The notes under the pieces are model-generated. The model saw only the letters and a program-made list of their open reading frames with translations. It was not told the origin of the DNA and searched no databases. The translations under genes were made by a program, and so were the position numbers. A DNA stretch of 64,000 nucleotides. Origin: Koleobacter methoxysyntrophicus. GTDB lineage: Bacteria > Bacillota > Thermosediminibacteria > Koleobacterales > Koleobacteraceae. Below are positions 60,920 through 64,000 of the stretch, in pieces (position 1 is the stretch's first letter; each line of letters opens with the position of its first letter). Where the stretch lies: NCBI RefSeq assembly GCF_017301615.1, contig NZ_CP059066.1, positions 1,409,001-1,473,000 on the forward strand, given 5' to 3'.

Positions 60920-62476
60920 ATGGTCAAAAAGGTTGTAATACGCAAAAACAGCTATTATGATTCTGTAGCCCTTATGATTATTAATAAAGAAGTGAAGGGA
61001 ATAAAGGGTATCAAAGAAGCAGTAGTATCCATGGGAACAGACTATAATAAGAACATATTAAAAAATGTAGGCTTTACAGACCGGGATATTGAGGAGACAA
61101 CACCCAATGACCTGATAATTGCCATTGAAGGAGAAAGCAAAGATGTATTAGAAGATGCCGTAAACAAGGTCAATGAACTCCTGACCAAACGCCAGGCATC
61201 AGGGGATGGAGACGAATACAGGCCTTCTACCTTCGATTCTGCGTTAAAGGTTATGCCGGATGCTAATATGGTGCTGATATCACTGCCGGGCCGATATGCC
61301 GCTGCAGAAGTTGAAAAAGCCCTGAAGGCCGACAAACACGTTATGCTTTTTAGCGACAATGTATCGCTGGAGGATGAGATAAGGCTCAAAAACCTGGCAA
61401 AGGAAAGGGGCCTTCTTCTGATGGGACCCGACTGCGGTACCGCTATAATCAACAATAAGCCCCTTGCCTTTGCAAATGTGGTGAATAAGGGGAAAATAGG
61501 CATTGTTGGTGCTTCCGGAACGGGGATTCAGGAAGTCACAACCCTCATTTCAAAACAGGGAGAGGGGATTTCCCAGGCCATAGGGGTTGGCGGAAGGGAT
61601 CTTTCACCTATGGTGGGCGGGATCATGATGGAAATGGGGATAAAGGCCCTTCAGGCCGATCCGAATACCGAGGTTATAGTTCTCATTTCCAAACCCCCCG
61701 CTGCTGAGGTAATGGATAAGATCCTGGCTGTGGCATCCGGCGGCGAAAAACCCGTTGTCGTCCATTTCCTCGGAGGAGACCCGGGAAAAATCAAAAAAGC
61801 GGGTCTGATTCCGGGCCTGACCCTGGAGGATACAGCCTTAAAGGCCTGTGCTGTTGCCGGAGGTAAGGAGTCGGGAGATATTGAGCCGGAATTCACGGAA
61901 GAAGAAACAGCAGCCCTCTTGAACGAAGAAACTCAGAAAATGGCCCCGGGCCAGAAATATATAAGGGCGCTGTACAGTGGAGGCACATTATGTGATGAAG
62001 CGATGATTATTCTTTCCCGGGAAATAGGGGAGATCTATTCGAATATTCCCCTGAAACCTGAATGGAAGCTGGAGGATACCAATAAAAGTAAAGGCAATAC
62101 TGCCCTTGACCTGGGTGATGATGAGTTTACCTTAGGCAGACCCCACCCGATGATTGACTTGAACTTCAGGTGTGAAAGGATTTTAAAGGAAGTTGATGAC
62201 CCCGAAACCGCCGTTATTCTATTAGATGTAGTAATAGGTTTCGGTGCTAATAAAGACCCGGCAGGTGAACTTGCACCGTGCATAAGGGAGGCCAAGAAAA
62301 AGGTAGAAGAGCGGGGAGGTTACCTTTCGGTGATTGCGTATGTATGCGGAACCGACGGAGACCCCCAAAACCTGAAAGAACAGGAAGAAAAACTGAAACA
62401 GGTAGGGGCTGTAATAATGCCCAGCAATTTTAGGGCAGCCAAATTTGCCGCTGAGGTTATAAAAAGACTGGCTTAG
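60920..62476 (+). CDS. fdrA: FdrA-family protein (AllF-like)
   Basis: A 518-residue protein of the FdrA/succinyl-CoA-synthetase-like superfamily. The CoA-ligase-like Rossmann segment GKIGIVGASGTGIQEVTTLI and LLMGPDCGTAIINNKPLAFAN are clear. The C-terminal domain has PHPMIDLNFRCERI and VVIGFGANKDPAGELAPCI. It is a component of the AllFGH oxamate carbamoyltransferase in E. coli. ATG 60920 follows AAAGGAGGAAAGGA. A 56-residue gene follows after 11 nt. Confidence 0.9.
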   Translation: MVKKVVIRKNSYYDSVALMIINKEVKGIKGIKEAVVSMGTDYNKNILKNVGFTDRDIEETTPNDLIIAIEGESKDVLEDAVNKVNELLTKRQASGDGDEYRPSTFDSALKVMPDANMVLISLPGRYAAAEVEKALKADKHVMLFSDNVSLEDEIRLKNLAKERGLLLMGPDCGTAIINNKPLAFANVVNKGKIGIVGASGTGIQEVTTLISKQGEGISQAIGVGGRDLSPMVGGIMMEMGIKALQADPNTEVIVLISKPPAAEVMDKILAVASGGEKPVVVHFLGGDPGKIKKAGLIPGLTLEDTALKACAVAGGKESGDIEPEFTEEETAALLNEETQKMAPGQKYIRALYSGGTLCDEAMIILSREIGEIYSNIPLKPEWKLEDTNKSKGNTALDLGDDEFTLGRPHPMIDLNFRCERILKEVDDPETAVILLDVVIGFGANKDPAGELAPCIREAKKKVEERGGYLSVIAYVCGTDGDPQNLKEQEEKLKQVGAVIMPSNFRAAKFAAEVIKRLA

Positions 62477-62487
62477 GGGGATTGTCA

Positions 62488-62658
62488 ATGGATAAGATAA
62501 ATGAACTATTTAACCGGGAGTTGAAGGTAATCAATATGGGGCTTGAGAGCTTTGCTGATGAATTAAAACAGCAGGGTGTTGAGGTTGTCCATGTAAACTG
62601 GAAACCCCCGGCCGGGGGCAACGCCAGATTGGCAGCCATACTGAACAAACTTAAGTAA
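62488..62658 (+). CDS. Small protein between FdrA and DUF1116
   Basis: A 56-residue protein beginning MDKINELFNRELKVINMGLE. Its middle ADELKQQGVEVVHVNWKPPAGG matches a conserved short segment found as a separate protein or fused domain next to fdrA in Clostridia. AGGGGG lies upstream of the ATG, and the gaps to both neighbours are under 20 nt. It is probably a structural part of the same enzyme complex. Its role has not been described to my knowledge. Confidence 0.82.
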   Translation: MDKINELFNRELKVINMGLESFADELKQQGVEVVHVNWKPPAGGNARLAAILNKLK

Positions 62659-62676
62659 AAAGGGGGATGAAATAAT

Positions 62677-63921
62677 ATGGACATCAATGCAGCGAATCAG
62701 AAAGCCGTTGAAAAGGTATTGAATGCTCAGCCGGTCCTGGTTGATATTGGAATTGCAGGTGAAGTAATTCCCGGAATGACTAAGAAGACCATACTTCATG
62801 CGGGTCCCCCTATAACCTGGCAAAAGATGTCAGGGCCTATGAGGGGGGCGGTAATGGGAGCACTTATCTATGAAGGGCTTGCCGGAGATATCAAAGAAGC
62901 TGAAGAACTGGCGGCTTCAGGGGAAATAACCTTTGACCCCTGCCACCATCACAATGCTGTAGGGCCGATGGCAGGGATCGTCTCGGCATCTATGCCCGTA
63001 TTCATAGTGCAAAACAAAGCGGAAGGGAATTATGCCTATTGCACCCTGAATGAAGGATTGGGGAAGGTGTTGAGGTATGGAGCCTATGGCCCTGAGGTCA
63101 TACAAAGGCTGAAATGGATGGAAAAGGTCCTTGCTCCTGCTCTTAAAGAAGCCCTCGAAATTGTAGGAGAAATCAACCTGAAAAACCTGATAGCCCAGGC
63201 CATTCAAATGGGAGACGAATGCCACAACAGGAATAAAGCCGGCACTTCCCTGTTTATGAGGGAAATTGCGCCGGGGCTTGTTCAGACAAAGAATTCCCCG
63301 GAGACCATAGCGGAGATCTTCAAATTTATTTCAGGAAATGATCACTTTTTCCTGAATCTATCAATGCCTGCATGCAAATGCACGATGGATGCCGCCCATG
63401 GAATAGAGAATTCCACTATGGTAACGGCCATGGCGAGAAACGGGACAGAATTCGGTATAAGGGTCAGCGGTTTGGGGGACAGATGGTTTACAGGCCCTGC
63501 TTCGGTAGTTGACGGCCTTTACTTCCCGGGGTATTCTTCAAAGGATGCAAACCCCGATATAGGTGACAGCGTTATTTCCGAAACTGCAGGCATAGGCGGA
63601 TTTGCAATGGCTGCTGCACCTGCCATTGTGAAATTCGTCGGAGGGACAGCGAAGGATGCCATAAATTACACCCTCAGCATGTATGAGATAACCATAGCTG
63701 AAAACAATGCCTTCGGAATACCGGTCTTGGAGTTCCGCGGAACCCCGACAGGCATCGATATCAGAAAGGTCGTTGAAACCGGTATACTCCCTGCAATTAA
63801 TACAGGGATAGCCCATAAAAAACCCGGGGTAGGGCAGGTCGGTGCCGGCCTTGTAAAGCCGCCGGTTAACTGTTTTGAGGATGCGCTGGTAGCTTTTGCT
63901 GAGATGATGGAAAACAAATAA
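62677..63921 (+). CDS. DUF1116 protein (AllG/YlbE-like)
   Basis: A 414-residue DUF1116 protein, homologous to the AllG subunit of oxamate carbamoyltransferase. Conserved segments include GPPITWQKMSGPMRGAVMGAL, FDPCHHHNAVGPMAG, GDECHNRNKAGTSLFMREI and GIPVLEFRGTPTGIDIRKV. AAAGGGGGATG precedes the ATG. The order DUF2877, FdrA, small protein, DUF1116 is a complete AllHF-x-G set, with a cyclase-family gene next. Confidence 0.9.
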   Translation: MDINAANQKAVEKVLNAQPVLVDIGIAGEVIPGMTKKTILHAGPPITWQKMSGPMRGAVMGALIYEGLAGDIKEAEELAASGEITFDPCHHHNAVGPMAGIVSASMPVFIVQNKAEGNYAYCTLNEGLGKVLRYGAYGPEVIQRLKWMEKVLAPALKEALEIVGEINLKNLIAQAIQMGDECHNRNKAGTSLFMREIAPGLVQTKNSPETIAEIFKFISGNDHFFLNLSMPACKCTMDAAHGIENSTMVTAMARNGTEFGIRVSGLGDRWFTGPASVVDGLYFPGYSSKDANPDIGDSVISETAGIGGFAMAAAPAIVKFVGGTAKDAINYTLSMYEITIAENNAFGIPVLEFRGTPTGIDIRKVVETGILPAINTGIAHKKPGVGQVGAGLVKPPVNCFEDALVAFAEMMENK

Positions 63922-63951
63922 AAAAAATAAAAAGATTTTAAGGAGGAATGC

Positions 63952-64000
63952 ATGATGAGTTTCTTAGACAGGGTTAAACTTTATGACCTTACACAACCGT
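63952..64000 (+). CDS. Cyclase-family protein, N-terminus (cut by window end)
   Basis: Only 16 codons are visible: MMSFLDRVKLYDLTQP. The DLTQP motif at this distance from the start is the opening of the cyclase/kynurenine-formamidase-like family. AAGGAGG lies 5-8 nt before ATG 63952 or ATG 63955. It appears to continue the DUF2877-FdrA-DUF1116 operon. Confidence 0.65.
   Translation, partial: MMSFLDRVKLYDLTQP

Noticed and set aside
1-64000. tRNA, rRNA, CRISPR arrays, prophage or conjugative genes
   Set aside because: None was found on reading both strands. A tRNAscan/Infernal run would be needed to exclude weak candidates.

Overview
The window is a chromosomal segment of a low-to-moderate GC, Gram-positive anaerobe, most likely a spore-forming member of the Clostridia (a Thermoanaerobacterales/Thermosediminibacterales-type organism would fit). 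The reasons are the Firmicutes-style spc/alpha ribosomal operon ending in ecfA1-ecfA2-ecfT-truA-rplM-rpsI, strong AGGAGG ribosome sites with frequent GTG/TTG starts, a CwlD-type spore-cortex amidase, a sodium-pumping decarboxylase, a tungsten/molybdenum aldehyde ferredoxin oxidoreductase, and many amino-acid and organic-acid catabolic genes. No rRNA, tRNA or CRISPR array was seen.

Layout. 1-12.5 kb: rplF (3' part) to rpsI, almost all on the plus strand with short gaps or overlaps. 12.7-24.4 kb: a stand-alone GltB domain-3 protein on the minus strand, then a DUF2089/SHOCT/lipB operon, an NhaC antiporter, an aminotransferase, trxB, cwlD, and a RocR-like activator overlapping an M20 amidohydrolase and an ornithine/alanine racemase-family gene. 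24.5-29.5 kb: a hendecad-repeat membrane coiled coil, a D-Ala-D-Ala ligase-like ATP-grasp protein, two-subunit fumarase plus malic enzyme, and the stump of an MmgE/PrpD gene. 29.74-31.66 kb: a complete insertion sequence with terminal inverted repeats and a 5-bp target duplication. 31.7-36 kb: an operon encoding a GrpE-like factor, a divergent Hsp70, a TPR protein and a J-like/TPR/SEC-C protein. 36-43.5 kb: cysteine-rich and CAP-domain proteins, a possible degenerate amidase, HMA-like and ferritin-like small proteins, a DUF401 permease, arginase, and a minus-strand HEPN/MNT pair. 43.5-48.4 kb: a DAACS symporter, an unrecognised 409-aa protein, asparaginase and a frameshifted DMT transporter. 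48.6-53.2 kb: bioY behind a BirA-type operator, divergent from a four-subunit biotin-dependent methylmalonyl-CoA decarboxylase. 53.2-59.6 kb: a structured leader, then ferredoxin, AOR, a MoaD-like protein and NuoE/F/G-like subunits. 59.7-64 kb: DUF2877 (AllH), FdrA (AllF), a 56-aa protein, DUF1116 (AllG) and the start of a cyclase-family gene.

How it works together. The accessory genes suggest an amino-acid and organic-acid fermenter. Arginase, asparaginase, racemase, amidohydrolase and transporters would feed nitrogen compounds in. Fumarase and malic enzyme would interconvert C4 acids and pyruvate. The decarboxylase would convert methylmalonyl-CoA decarboxylation into a sodium gradient, using biotin imported by BioY. 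The AOR/NuoEFG-like module would connect aldehyde/acid redox chemistry to ferredoxin and NAD(H).

The most interesting unexplained signals are two. The first is a two-copy RNA-like leader element at 53459 and 59742, whose conserved blocks keep almost identical spacing while the paired arms differ in sequence. Copy one is followed by a separate riboswitch-like fold that overlaps an intrinsic terminator. The second is the Hsp70/GrpE/TPR/J-SEC-C operon, whose J-like domain has PPD instead of HPD.
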